This document shows positions 1 through 5,685 of a stretch of 5,685 nucleotides of DNA, piece by piece (within the stretch, counting starts at the first letter, position 1; the number at the start of each line of letters is the position of its first letter). The notes below the pieces were generated by a model. That model saw only the letters and a list, made by a program, of their open reading frames with translations. It searched no databases and was not told the origin of the DNA. The stretch covers positions 1 to 5,685 of the forward strand of contig DETD01000027.1 of NCBI GenBank assembly GCA_002362105.1. The letters are read 5' to 3'. The DNA comes from Bacteroidales bacterium UBA3297. GTDB taxonomy: Bacteria > Bacteroidota > Bacteroidia > Bacteroidales > Paludibacteraceae. Made by a program: the position numbers and the translations under genes.

Positions 1-97
1 CTTCTGTAATGAGTCCTGCTGCCTCAATGGACTTTACATAAGCAAGCCCATAATAGAATAAAAAAGCACGGCCGTAGGGGAAACGGTCGTGCTTCAT
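1..97 (-). CDS. Possible N-terminal fragment of an unidentified protein, cut by the window edge
   Basis: A minus-strand frame opens at an ATG (95-97) preceded by the A-rich stretch TAAAAC and stays open for 32 codons to the left edge. It begins MKHDRFPYGRAFLFYYGLAY and continues with a plausible soluble stretch ending IEAAGLITE. Many codons start with G, as in real genes. Against it, the first third lies exactly on the hairpin at 64-94 that looks like the rng terminator, and a 32-codon open frame can arise by chance. An alternative is a plus-strand gene ending at the TAA at 34-36 (tail SVMSPAASMDFT), which would converge on rng. I do not recognise the protein; the sequence beyond the edge would decide. 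Confidence 0.28.
   Translation of the reverse strand, partial: MKHDRFPYGRAFLFYYGLAYVKSIEAAGLITE
64..94 (-). terminator. Intrinsic terminator downstream of rng
   Basis: A 12-base-pair inverted repeat (64-75 with 83-94) is GC-rich and has a 7-base loop. One position (71/87) is a G-T wobble on the plus strand and a C-A mismatch on the minus strand. Read on the minus strand, the stem ends in CTT and runs into TTTTATTCT, the layout of a Rho-independent terminator, 58 bases after the rng stop codon. On the plus strand the downstream bases (CATGTTTT) are a weaker U tract, so two-way function is possible but less supported. Confidence 0.65.
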
Positions 98-151
98 GTT
101 TTAGCAGGGATTGTTATCAGCAAGAGCCCTTAAAAGAAAACCCGACGAGAA

Positions 152-1747
152 TCAGTCGTCGCGGTATTTGTCGAGTTCGTCGGTGTCAGGATTATCGTTG
201 AGATTGATAATGTCGCCATTGTTGTCAACAAAGCGCGACTGAAGGAATCCCAAGTTCTGGTCGGCCAAGACCGTGACACCGAACTTCTTTTTCCACTTGT
301 GCTTAATGGAAGAGAAGAACCATCCTTTAGAGACAAACGACTCCACAAAAGGATGAATATAAAGTTTGAACTTATCGATTTTGAGCGTATTCTGCACAAA
401 ATCCATTTTACCTTCCAGTTCATCAGTAAAGAGGATAGAAGGTTGAGCAACACCTTTACCATGACAAGTAGGGCAAACCTCTTCTGTTTCGACCGTCATA
501 GCAGGACGTACCCTTTGTCGGGTAATCTGCATGAGTCCGAACTTACTCAATTGCAGTATATTGTGTCTTGCACGGTCTTTCGCCATATTGTCGCGCATGC
601 GCTCATAGAGTTTTTGTCTGTTTTCGGGTTTCACCATGTCGATGAAGTCGATGACGATAATACCCCCGATATCTCTCAGTCGGAGTTGGTGAGCAATTTC
701 ATCGGCCGCCGCGAGGTTCACCTCAATGGCGTTCATTTCCTGGTCGTACCCGGCTTTAGACTTGTTACCACTATTAACATCGATGACATGCATCGCCTCG
801 GTTTTTTCAATAATGAGGTAAGCACCGTTTTTGAAAGAAACCGTATGTCCGAACGACGATTTTAGTTGCTTAGTGATGTTGAAGTGGTCGAAAATAGGTT
901 GGTCGTTGTTGTAAAGTTTAACAATCGACTCCTTTTCTGGGGCAATGAAGCGGACATAATCACAAATTTGGTGAAAAGAGTCCTTATCGTTGACGAAAAT
1001 GCTATCGAACGAAGGGTTGAAAATGTCGCGAAGAATGGAAACGGTACGAGAGCACTCCTGGTAAAGGAGTTGCGGTTCCTTATTGCGGTCGATAGCAGCA
1101 ACCGCATCGTTCCATTTTTTAACAAGTTCGTTCAGTTCGAAAGAAAGTTCTTCCTGCGACCTCCCCTCGGCCACAGTACGGACAATGATACCGAAATTCT
1201 TCGGTTTGAACTTGCGGAGCATGGTCTTAATACGTCCACGTTCCTCACCCGACTTGATTTTCTGCGAGACATAGATTTTATCGGCGAACGGCATCAGCAC
1301 AATATACCGCCCCGCGATAGAAATCTCGGAAGTGAGTCGGGGTCCTTTAGTGTTAATAGGCTCCTTAGCAATTTGGACGAGGATTTCGAGACCCTTGTCG
1401 AGCACCTCGGTAATAGACCCATTCTTGCTAATTTCCTTTTGCATTTGGAGTTTGGAGACAGCAGCCGCCTTCTTGCCATTAGAGATAACGCCCTTGGTGA
1501 AAGCCACCATAGAGCGGAACTGTGGACCAAGGTCCTGGTAATGAAGGAAGGCACTACGTTCGTACCCCACGTCAACGAATGCAGCATTGAGCTCCGGCAT
1601 GATTTTCTTTACCTTAGCGAGGTAAATGTCGCCAACAGCGAAAGAAGCCTTACCGTTCTCTCTGTTCAATTCAGCGAGACGTCCGTCTTCAACAAGTGCG
1701 ATGTTGACATTCGAGCCTTGGGCATCGATAACTAATTCGTTTTTCAC
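152..1747 (-). CDS. rng: Ribonuclease G (RNase E/G family endoribonuclease)
   Basis: A 531-residue cytoplasmic endoribonuclease that would cut single-stranded AU-rich RNA in rRNA maturation and mRNA decay. Translation starts at GTG (1745-1747); this start gives the family N-terminus (ELVIDAQ). An S1 RNA-binding domain spans about residues 37-120 (GDIYLAKVKKIMPELNAAFV). R190-T191 in IIVRT and R394 in DRARH match the 5'-monophosphate sensor of E. coli RNase E (R169, T170, R373) at a constant offset of 21. Predicted Mg2+-binding aspartates are D323 (VIDVNSGN) and D367 (IVIDFIDM). The zinc-link motif CPTC is at 425-428. The length is near that of E. coli RNase G (489), without the long C-terminal scaffold of RNase E. 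The stop is TGA at 152-154. It follows the small basic gene at 1871-1960 on the same strand, separated by 123 bases with two hairpins. Family assignment is firm; specific substrates are inferred. Confidence 0.96.
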   Translation of the reverse strand: MKNELVIDAQGSNVNIALVEDGRLAELNRENGKASFAVGDIYLAKVKKIMPELNAAFVDVGYERSAFLHYQDLGPQFRSMVAFTKGVISNGKKAAAVSKLQMQKEISKNGSITEVLDKGLEILVQIAKEPINTKGPRLTSEISIAGRYIVLMPFADKIYVSQKIKSGEERGRIKTMLRKFKPKNFGIIVRTVAEGRSQEELSFELNELVKKWNDAVAAIDRNKEPQLLYQECSRTVSILRDIFNPSFDSIFVNDKDSFHQICDYVRFIAPEKESIVKLYNNDQPIFDHFNITKQLKSSFGHTVSFKNGAYLIIEKTEAMHVIDVNSGNKSKAGYDQEMNAIEVNLAAADEIAHQLRLRDIGGIIVIDFIDMVKPENRQKLYERMRDNMAKDRARHNILQLSKFGLMQITRQRVRPAMTVETEEVCPTCHGKGVAQPSILFTDELEGKMDFVQNTLKIDKFKLYIHPFVESFVSKGWFFSSIKHKWKKKFGVTVLADQNLGFLQSRFVDNNGDIINLNDNPDTDELDKYRDD

Positions 1748-1778
1748 TATAAATAAAAGTTAAACAATATGTGCTTAT

Positions 1779-1829
1779 AAAACAAAGAACAAATCTGAGA
1801 AGAAATCTGCAGATTTGTTCCTTTGTTTT
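1779..1829. terminator. Long inverted repeat upstream of rng: terminator or leader hairpin
   Basis: The left arm 1779-1797 and right arm 1810-1829 pair over 19 base pairs with one bulged base (a C on the plus strand) and a 12-base loop. The stem is AT-rich with A and T runs at its outer ends, so either direction could end in a U tract (TTTTT continues to 1831 on plus; TTTTAT on minus). The loop repeats AAATCTG, creating a perfect 14-base palindrome AAATCTGCAGATTT at 1803-1816, so the right arm could pair with either copy. It starts 42 bases after the small gene's stop and ends 31 bases before the rng GTG. It may end the small gene's transcript, partly insulate rng, or form part of the rng leader. 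The structure is seen; the function is inferred. Confidence 0.5.
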
Positions 1830-1854
1830 TTGCCGACATAAAAGAAGACAAAAT

Positions 1855-1871
1855 ATAGGGTCGAGCCCTAT
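1855..1871 (-). terminator. Short GC hairpin at the stop codon of the small basic gene
   Basis: ATAGGG and CCCTAT (1855-1860 and 1866-1871) form a 6-base-pair stem with a 5-base loop. On the minus strand it begins at the last base of the TAA stop and is followed by ATTTTGTC. It could be a weak terminator or a 3'-end stabilising hairpin of the small gene. The stem is short and the T tract interrupted, so this is tentative. Confidence 0.3.
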
Positions 1872-1960
1872 TATTTCTTCTTATGACGATCCTTCTTTAG
1901 ACGCTTTTTACGCTTGTGGGTCGCCATTTTATGTCTTTTTCTTTTCTTTCCGCTTGGCAT
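1871..1960 (-). CDS. 29-residue basic protein, AURKAIP1/COX24 (mS38/bS22-like) type
   Basis: A minus-strand ORF runs from ATG at 1958-1960 to TAA at 1871-1873 and encodes 29 residues. It begins MPSGKKRKRHKM and ends DRHKKK; 20 of 29 residues are Lys, Arg or His, with one acidic residue. From memory, Bacteroidetes genomes carry near-identical tiny proteins annotated as AURKAIP1/COX24 domain proteins, the family of mitochondrial ribosomal protein mS38 and mycobacterial bS22. A role as a small-subunit ribosomal protein at an rRNA surface is therefore inferred. AAGGA lies only two bases before the ATG, too close for an ideal Shine-Dalgarno. A promoter candidate at 2072-2100 would give a leader of about 100 bases. 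It lies upstream of rng on the same strand, so an RNA-related context fits. The ORF is easily missed because of its size; the low-complexity composition limits certainty on homology. Confidence 0.8.
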   Translation of the reverse strand: MPSGKKRKRHKMATHKRKKRLKKDRHKKK

Positions 1961-2071
1961 AATCCTTAAAATTTAAAAGTTTACTATATTTTGAAAATTT
2001 GCGATAAAAGTCGTGCAGAATTAACCCCTTAAAAATCGGTCAACAAAATTATAACTTTTTTATGAGAAAAG

Positions 2072-2100
2072 CAAAGGTATAATAAGAAGTTATGAACAAA
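2072..2100 (-). promoter_or_regulatory. Bacteroidetes-type promoter for the small basic gene (and possibly rng)
   Basis: Read on the minus strand, TTTG (2100-2097) is followed after 17 bases by TACCTTTG (2079-2072), an exact match to the TAnnTTTG -7 element known from Bacteroides, with its TTTG -33 partner. The spacer is slightly shorter than I recall as typical. Transcription would start near 2065 and run about 105 bases before the ATG at 1960. Confidence 0.55.
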
Positions 2101-2116
2101 AGGGAGAAAATTGTAC

Positions 2117-2124
2117 TAAATTTG
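2117..2124 (+). promoter_or_regulatory. Candidate -7 element directly before the lipoprotein gene
   Basis: TAAATTTG matches the Bacteroides TAnnTTTG consensus exactly and ends four bases before the ATG at 2129. No clear TTTG -33 element sits 17-21 bases upstream. If it is used, transcription would begin at or next to the start codon, giving a leaderless or almost leaderless mRNA. It could also be a chance match in AT-rich DNA. Confidence 0.35.
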
Positions 2125-2128
2125 TGTT

Positions 2129-3373
2129 ATGAAGAATACAGAAAAATACTACACCCTACTTATATTTCTGTTGGCGACGCTGTTCTGCGGTTGCAAATTC
2201 AGCCACACGGAGGAAGCCGGCAGCACGCTGAAAGAACACGCACAAGCGGCAGGAGACATCAACAAGAAACTGAACGAGTTTTTTGCTGAAACCCAGACCG
2301 ACAGTACCCCTATGGCCGACAGCATTCAGCCAGCCCCAGTTATACAGAAAGAGCAAAGCCAACTTTGGAACCAACTGGCACAATACCTTGTAGGGCTACG
2401 TATCGACAGCACTAACATATACTATGGCCTCACAAAATACCCCAAATGGGTAACCTACCAGCAAAAAATGTGGATAATGTGGAACAACTACCGTAAAAAT
2501 GCGGCAAAAGCCTCGGTTTGGAGCGAACAAAACATTGTGCCACTGACCACCGACTGCCAACAGGTACTCTATGCATTCAGCGGACCAGACTGGCCCTACG
2601 TGCACACTTTTTTCCCTAACGCAGACGAATACATCTTGCTGGCGGCAGAGCCCATCGGTTCCATTCCGCAACCCAACGCGTATATGAACGAGGAAGAGGC
2701 CAACCAACTGGCTGGCGCCCTCTACCACAGCACCATGAACATATGGGGCAACAGTTTCTTTGTTACCGGAAGGATGGAAAAAGACTTACGCAACGAAGAA
2801 GTTGACGGTGTTCTGCCAGTACTAATGATGTTTATGGGCCGCGAATACCGCAGCATCGACGACATTGAAACGGGACAACTGCAAGCCGACGGAAGCATTG
2901 ATACCGAGTGTGTCCAAAGCCCCAACGCACTGCGCATGAAAGTCAGCAAGAAAGGCAAACAGCAAACCATCACCTACATACGCTGTGACCTCTCGAACAG
3001 CGGCATGAAGGCGAACGCCACTCTGCGGAAGTTCCTAGACAACTATCTGCGACCCGACCACTGCGCAGGCTACCTCAAAGCAGCCTCGTATCTGCCCCAC
3101 TACAACAACTATTCGAGCATAAAAAAGACTATTTTAAACAAGTGCCGCTTCATTTTGGAAGATGATTCCGGCATCAAGTACGCCGACCTACAGAAAGCAG
3201 GTTTCAAATGTATGTTTTGGGGCAAGTACGTGAAGCCCATACAGACCTTCAAGAACTGCCAGCAACAAGACTTAGACAGTGCCTTTAAGGCGGTCAATCC
3301 TGAAAAACTGGACTTTATAATCGGCTACGGCAGGCGCTCGTACCAAATAGGTGCTATTAAAAGCAATCCATAA
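2129..3373 (+). CDS. Uncharacterised lipoprotein
   Basis: A 414-residue protein with a lipoprotein-type signal: a charged start (MKNTEK), a hydrophobic stretch at about 7-20, and the lipobox-like FCGC with C22 as the likely lipidated residue. The bases upstream contain an in-frame TAA (2117-2119) and no other start, so the ATG is fixed. After C22 a polar Q/E/T-rich segment (about 25-75) looks like a flexible tether. The folded part starts near 78. Its most distinctive block is YAFSGPDWPYVHTFFPN (148-164), followed by AEPIGSIP (173-180). A second block is FWGKYVKPIQTF (363-374), and the protein ends with DFIIGYGRRSYQIGAI (395-410). I have an impression that SGPD...FFPN proteins recur in bacteria, but I cannot name a family or reaction. 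No enzyme motif is evident. It is the first gene of the plus-strand cluster, 39 bases before an exported peptidoglycan peptidase, so a periplasmic or outer-membrane role is inferred. Confidence 0.9.
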   Translation: MKNTEKYYTLLIFLLATLFCGCKFSHTEEAGSTLKEHAQAAGDINKKLNEFFAETQTDSTPMADSIQPAPVIQKEQSQLWNQLAQYLVGLRIDSTNIYYGLTKYPKWVTYQQKMWIMWNNYRKNAAKASVWSEQNIVPLTTDCQQVLYAFSGPDWPYVHTFFPNADEYILLAAEPIGSIPQPNAYMNEEEANQLAGALYHSTMNIWGNSFFVTGRMEKDLRNEEVDGVLPVLMMFMGREYRSIDDIETGQLQADGSIDTECVQSPNALRMKVSKKGKQQTITYIRCDLSNSGMKANATLRKFLDNYLRPDHCAGYLKAASYLPHYNNYSSIKKTILNKCRFILEDDSGIKYADLQKAGFKCMFWGKYVKPIQTFKNCQQQDLDSAFKAVNPEKLDFIIGYGRRSYQIGAIKSNP

Positions 3374-3412
3374 GCCGGCGCACACAACCAACAATACAAA
3401 AAACAGAGACGC

Positions 3413-4462
3413 ATGAACAGAAACACAGTCTACAAGATAGCCGCACTACTCCACCTTCTTCTTTTTGGAGCAGGCGGTACTTATGCCCAGGTGGAAATCA
3501 CCCAAGCCCCCACCTACGAGAGCCTGGAGAAATGGGTAGACTACACCAAGACGCTTGAGCGCAGACCCTACAGAAACGGGGCTACAGGTCCCTACGCCTT
3601 CGACTGCAGCGGCTTCACCCAATTCTGCTACAAGCAACTAGGTATTGAACTAAGCCGTACAAGCGCACTACAAGCCAAGGACGGGAAGAAAATACGCAAA
3701 CGCAAACGGTTGAAGACTGGCGACCTGGTCTGCTTCAACGGCAGCAAGATCGGGAGAACGGTTGGCCATGTGGGCATTGTGGTCGAGAACAACAACGGAG
3801 TTTTCACCTTCATACACGCCTCCAGTTCGGTGGGTGTAACCATCAGCCGCAGCGACACAAAATACTACGACGACCGCTATGTGACCGGACGCCGCATTAC
3901 CGACAACAAAAAGCTACGCCGCGCCCTGAAAAAATACGCCCAAACAACCGCTAGCGAGGCCGAGTCTGAAACCACGCTTGAAGAGGATATACCTACCACC
4001 AAGCGGAAGAGCAGGAAAGACGGCAACCGACAGCGTAAAAGCAAAGAGGAGCAAAAGCGTGCGAAAGAAACCGGCAAAAAGACGACCGACAGCAAGAGTA
4101 CCGACCGACAGCAGAGCAACGGTTCGGCAAACAACGGTCTGGAGCAAAAGCAGGACAGCAACAAACGCAATGCGAAGGAAACCGTGGAGAACGCCTTCAG
4201 AAACAACACCGCAAAAGGCGACAGCACCAAGACAAAACCCGCTGTAAACGGCAACCAGACTGTTAAAAAAGATACTACCCAAGCCGAACCGGCCAAGGCA
4301 AACGACACAAACACGCTGAAAGGCGACACCCACAAGGTAGAGAAGGGCGACACCCTCTACAACATTGCCAAGCGGGCAGGTTGCACCGTGCAACAACTGA
4401 GAGACTGGAACAACCTTACCAGCGACGCTTTGAGCATCGGCCAGGAACTGAGGGTTAGATAA
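3413..4462 (+). CDS. Exported NlpC/P60 (C40) peptidase with C-terminal LysM domain
   Basis: A 349-residue predicted peptidoglycan hydrolase. Residues 1-25 are a Sec signal peptide (hydrophobic core ALLHLLLFGAGG, likely cleavage TYA/Q). The NlpC/P60 domain spans about 35-165: catalytic Cys65 in FDCSGFTQFC, His119 in GHVGIVVE, and a likely third polar residue His135 in FIHASSSVGV. Such enzymes usually cut D-Glu-diaminopimelate type bonds in stem peptides. Residues about 166-305 are a low-complexity Lys/Glu/Thr/Asn/Gln linker without hydrophobic segments. A single LysM domain closes the protein (306-349, HKVEKGDTLYNIAKRAGCTV to IGQELRVR) and should bind glycan. The order catalytic domain first, LysM last is the reverse of many LysM-NlpC/P60 proteins. 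The ATG is at 3413; an alternative start would lose the signal. It sits 39 bases after the lipoprotein gene and 18 before ybaK, suggesting co-transcription. Confidence 0.93.
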   Translation: MNRNTVYKIAALLHLLLFGAGGTYAQVEITQAPTYESLEKWVDYTKTLERRPYRNGATGPYAFDCSGFTQFCYKQLGIELSRTSALQAKDGKKIRKRKRLKTGDLVCFNGSKIGRTVGHVGIVVENNNGVFTFIHASSSVGVTISRSDTKYYDDRYVTGRRITDNKKLRRALKKYAQTTASEAESETTLEEDIPTTKRKSRKDGNRQRKSKEEQKRAKETGKKTTDSKSTDRQQSNGSANNGLEQKQDSNKRNAKETVENAFRNNTAKGDSTKTKPAVNGNQTVKKDTTQAEPAKANDTNTLKGDTHKVEKGDTLYNIAKRAGCTVQQLRDWNNLTSDALSIGQELRVR

Positions 4463-4480
4463 AGGAAAAGCACAAAGAAG

Positions 4481-4969
4481 ATGAAACAAGAAAAAATAAA
4501 CAAGACCAACGCGGCCAGACTGCTAGACCAAGCGGGTATCAGCTACGAGCTCGTCCCCTATATCGTTGACGAGAACGACTTGAGCGCAATACACATAGCC
4601 GACCAACTGAACGAACCGATAGAACAAGTGTTTAAAACACTGGTTTTAAGGGGAGACAAGAGCGGCATATTTGTCTGCGTAGTACCAGGGGAGGAAGAAG
4701 TAGACTTGAAAAAGGCAGCCAAGGTAAGCGGCAACAAGAACTGCGACCTCGTAGCCATGAAAGAACTACTGGGTCTGACCGGATACATACGGGGCGGTTG
4801 CTCACCCTTGGGCATGAAGAAAAAATACCCGACCTATATTCATGAGACCTGCATCCTCTACGACTATATCTACGTTAGCGGAGGCGTACGCGGTCTACAA
4901 ATAAAGGCCGACCCGAACGACTTGATAAAGATCTGCGAGATGGAAATCTGCGAGATTACCAAAAGCTAA
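4481..4969 (+). CDS. ybaK: Cys-tRNA(Pro)/Cys-tRNA deacylase, YbaK/EbsC type
   Basis: A 162-residue cytoplasmic trans-editing enzyme that would hydrolyse Cys-tRNA(Pro) made in error by prolyl-tRNA synthetase. The length is typical of free-standing YbaK. Family marks are visible: the FKTLV segment (51-55) with K52, equivalent to the conserved lysine needed by YbaK; GYIRGGCSPLGMKKKYPTYI (101-120), the GGxSPxG signature; and VSGGVRGLQIKADPNDLIKI near the C-terminus (132-151). No signal peptide is present. The start codon is preceded by A-rich sequence with AAGAAG rather than a strong Shine-Dalgarno. It lies 18 bases after the peptidase gene and 13 before the flavoprotein gene; the neighbours do not share its pathway, so the link is probably only shared transcription. 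Confidence 0.93.
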   Translation: MKQEKINKTNAARLLDQAGISYELVPYIVDENDLSAIHIADQLNEPIEQVFKTLVLRGDKSGIFVCVVPGEEEVDLKKAAKVSGNKNCDLVAMKELLGLTGYIRGGCSPLGMKKKYPTYIHETCILYDYIYVSGGVRGLQIKADPNDLIKICEMEICEITKS

Positions 4970-4982
4970 GAGGTAAGGGCCA

Positions 4983-5685
4983 ATGAAAGTTGCAATTATA
5001 GGAGCAGGAGCCGCCGGTTGCTTTTGTGCGGTGAACCTGAAGCGGACACTTCCAAAATGTGAAATCGACATCTACGAAGCCGGCACCAAGCCGTTGGCCA
5101 AAGTGGCCATAACTGGCGGCGGACGATGCAACCTGACCAACAGTTGGGAAGGCGTGAAAAGTTTGGGGCAGGTGTATCCGCGCGGCGAACGTCTGATGAA
5201 GCGCCTGTTCCACCAACTCGACAACAGACAGACGATGGACTGGTGGGAAAAAGAAGGCGTGCGCCTCGTCACACAAGACGACCACTGTGTTTTTCCAGCC
5301 AGCCAAGACGCCATGACTATTGTAAACCTGCTGACGGCCAACATTAAACGCCTCGGTATAGGTTTGCACCTTAGCCACCGTGTAACCAGCATTGAGCACA
5401 ATGGTGAATATACCATAAACTTCCAAGACGAGCATCTAAAACCAGTAACAGCCGACACTGTAGTGGTTGCGACAGGCGGGCACCCCAAAGAAAGCGGATT
5501 CGATATGTTGAAACCGCTTGAACTGGCTATAGAGCCACCCGTGCCATCGCTCTTCACTTTCTGTGTTCACGACCAGGCATTGAACGCACTGCAGGGCGTA
5601 GTGGTAGAAGACACCATAGCCAGCATAGCCGGCACAAAATTCAAGGCAGAAGGTCCGCTACTCATCACCCACTGGGGCATGAGCG
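4983..5685 (+). CDS. HI0933-like (BaiN/RdsA type) NAD(P)/FAD-dependent oxidoreductase, 3' end outside window
   Basis: An open frame starts at ATG 4983 and continues to the window edge (234 complete codons). It begins with the Rossmann dinucleotide-binding motif IIGAGAAG (5-12), followed by an acidic end to the second strand (IDIYEAG, 28-34). The family signature KVAITGGGRCNLTN is at 40-53, a further FAD-contact motif VVVATGG at 160-166, and GPLLITHWGMS at the right edge, which aligns with the GxLLFTHxGxSGP block. Family members have about 400 residues, so roughly 60 percent is present. Members are cytoplasmic flavoproteins, mostly of unknown substrate, so no reaction is claimed. GAGGTAAGGG (4970-4979) between the ybaK stop and this ATG is the most Shine-Dalgarno-like site in the cluster. 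The 13-base gap indicates the same transcript as ybaK. Confidence 0.93.
   Translation, partial: MKVAIIGAGAAGCFCAVNLKRTLPKCEIDIYEAGTKPLAKVAITGGGRCNLTNSWEGVKSLGQVYPRGERLMKRLFHQLDNRQTMDWWEKEGVRLVTQDDHCVFPASQDAMTIVNLLTANIKRLGIGLHLSHRVTSIEHNGEYTINFQDEHLKPVTADTVVVATGGHPKESGFDMLKPLELAIEPPVPSLFTFCVHDQALNALQGVVVEDTIASIAGTKFKAEGPLLITHWGMS

Noticed and set aside
299..1735. Two long plus-strand open frames (299-865 and 866-1735) opposite rng
   Set aside because: They lie wholly antisense to a firmly identified RNase G with all catalytic motifs, and their translations show no recognisable domain; they are codon-register shadows.
1748..1837. Minus-strand frame of about 30 codons ending at the rng start (MSAKNKG...)
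   Set aside because: It consists mostly of the inverted repeat and AT-rich leader, its codons look random, and it has no recognisable similarity.
2078..2083. TATAAT sequence on the plus strand
   Set aside because: It matches the E. coli -10 box, but the primary sigma factor of Bacteroidetes uses TAnnTTTG; it also overlaps the better minus-strand element.
2092..2289. Plus-strand 65-codon frame starting at 2092, overlapping the lipoprotein gene
   Set aside because: It overlaps the lipoprotein start in another frame, and only the 2129 frame gives a signal peptide and a long product.
3877..4489. Minus-strand open frames opposite the peptidase gene, rich in Val, Leu, Phe and Ser like membrane proteins
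   Set aside because: The hydrophobic look is the complement of the Lys/Thr/Glu-rich linker of the real gene, not a separate membrane protein.

Overview
The window looks like chromosomal DNA from a member of the Bacteroidales, probably Prevotella-like. This rests on the RNase G family protein, a very small basic protein of a type I recall from Bacteroidetes, promoter-like TAnnTTTG elements, and the lack of strong Shine-Dalgarno sites. No mobile element, CRISPR array, tRNA or rRNA is visible. The genus is an inference.

Left part (1-1960) is read on the minus strand. A tiny, highly basic 29-residue protein (1871-1960) lies upstream of rng (152-1747), which encodes RNase G. Between them are a small GC hairpin and a long inverted repeat (1779-1829) containing a perfect palindrome. 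A GC-rich hairpin with a T tract (64-94) lies downstream of rng and looks like its terminator. An open minus-strand frame runs off the left edge (1-97) through this hairpin; its status is unclear.

The middle (1961-2128) is a 168-base divergent intergenic region. It has a good minus-strand promoter candidate (2072-2100) for the small gene and a plus-strand TAAATTTG (2117-2124) only four bases from the start codon of the next gene.

The right part (2129-5685) is one closely spaced plus-strand cluster: an uncharacterised lipoprotein, an exported NlpC/P60 peptidase with a C-terminal LysM domain, a YbaK-type Cys-tRNA(Pro) deacylase, and the first 234 codons of an HI0933-like flavoprotein. Gaps are 39, 18 and 13 bases with no terminator between genes, so co-transcription is likely. 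The first two products act at the envelope, the last two in the cytoplasm; the cluster does not form an obvious single pathway.

Nothing here clearly amounts to a new system. The least explained items are the lipoprotein family, its pairing with the LysM peptidase, and the palindromic leader in front of rng.
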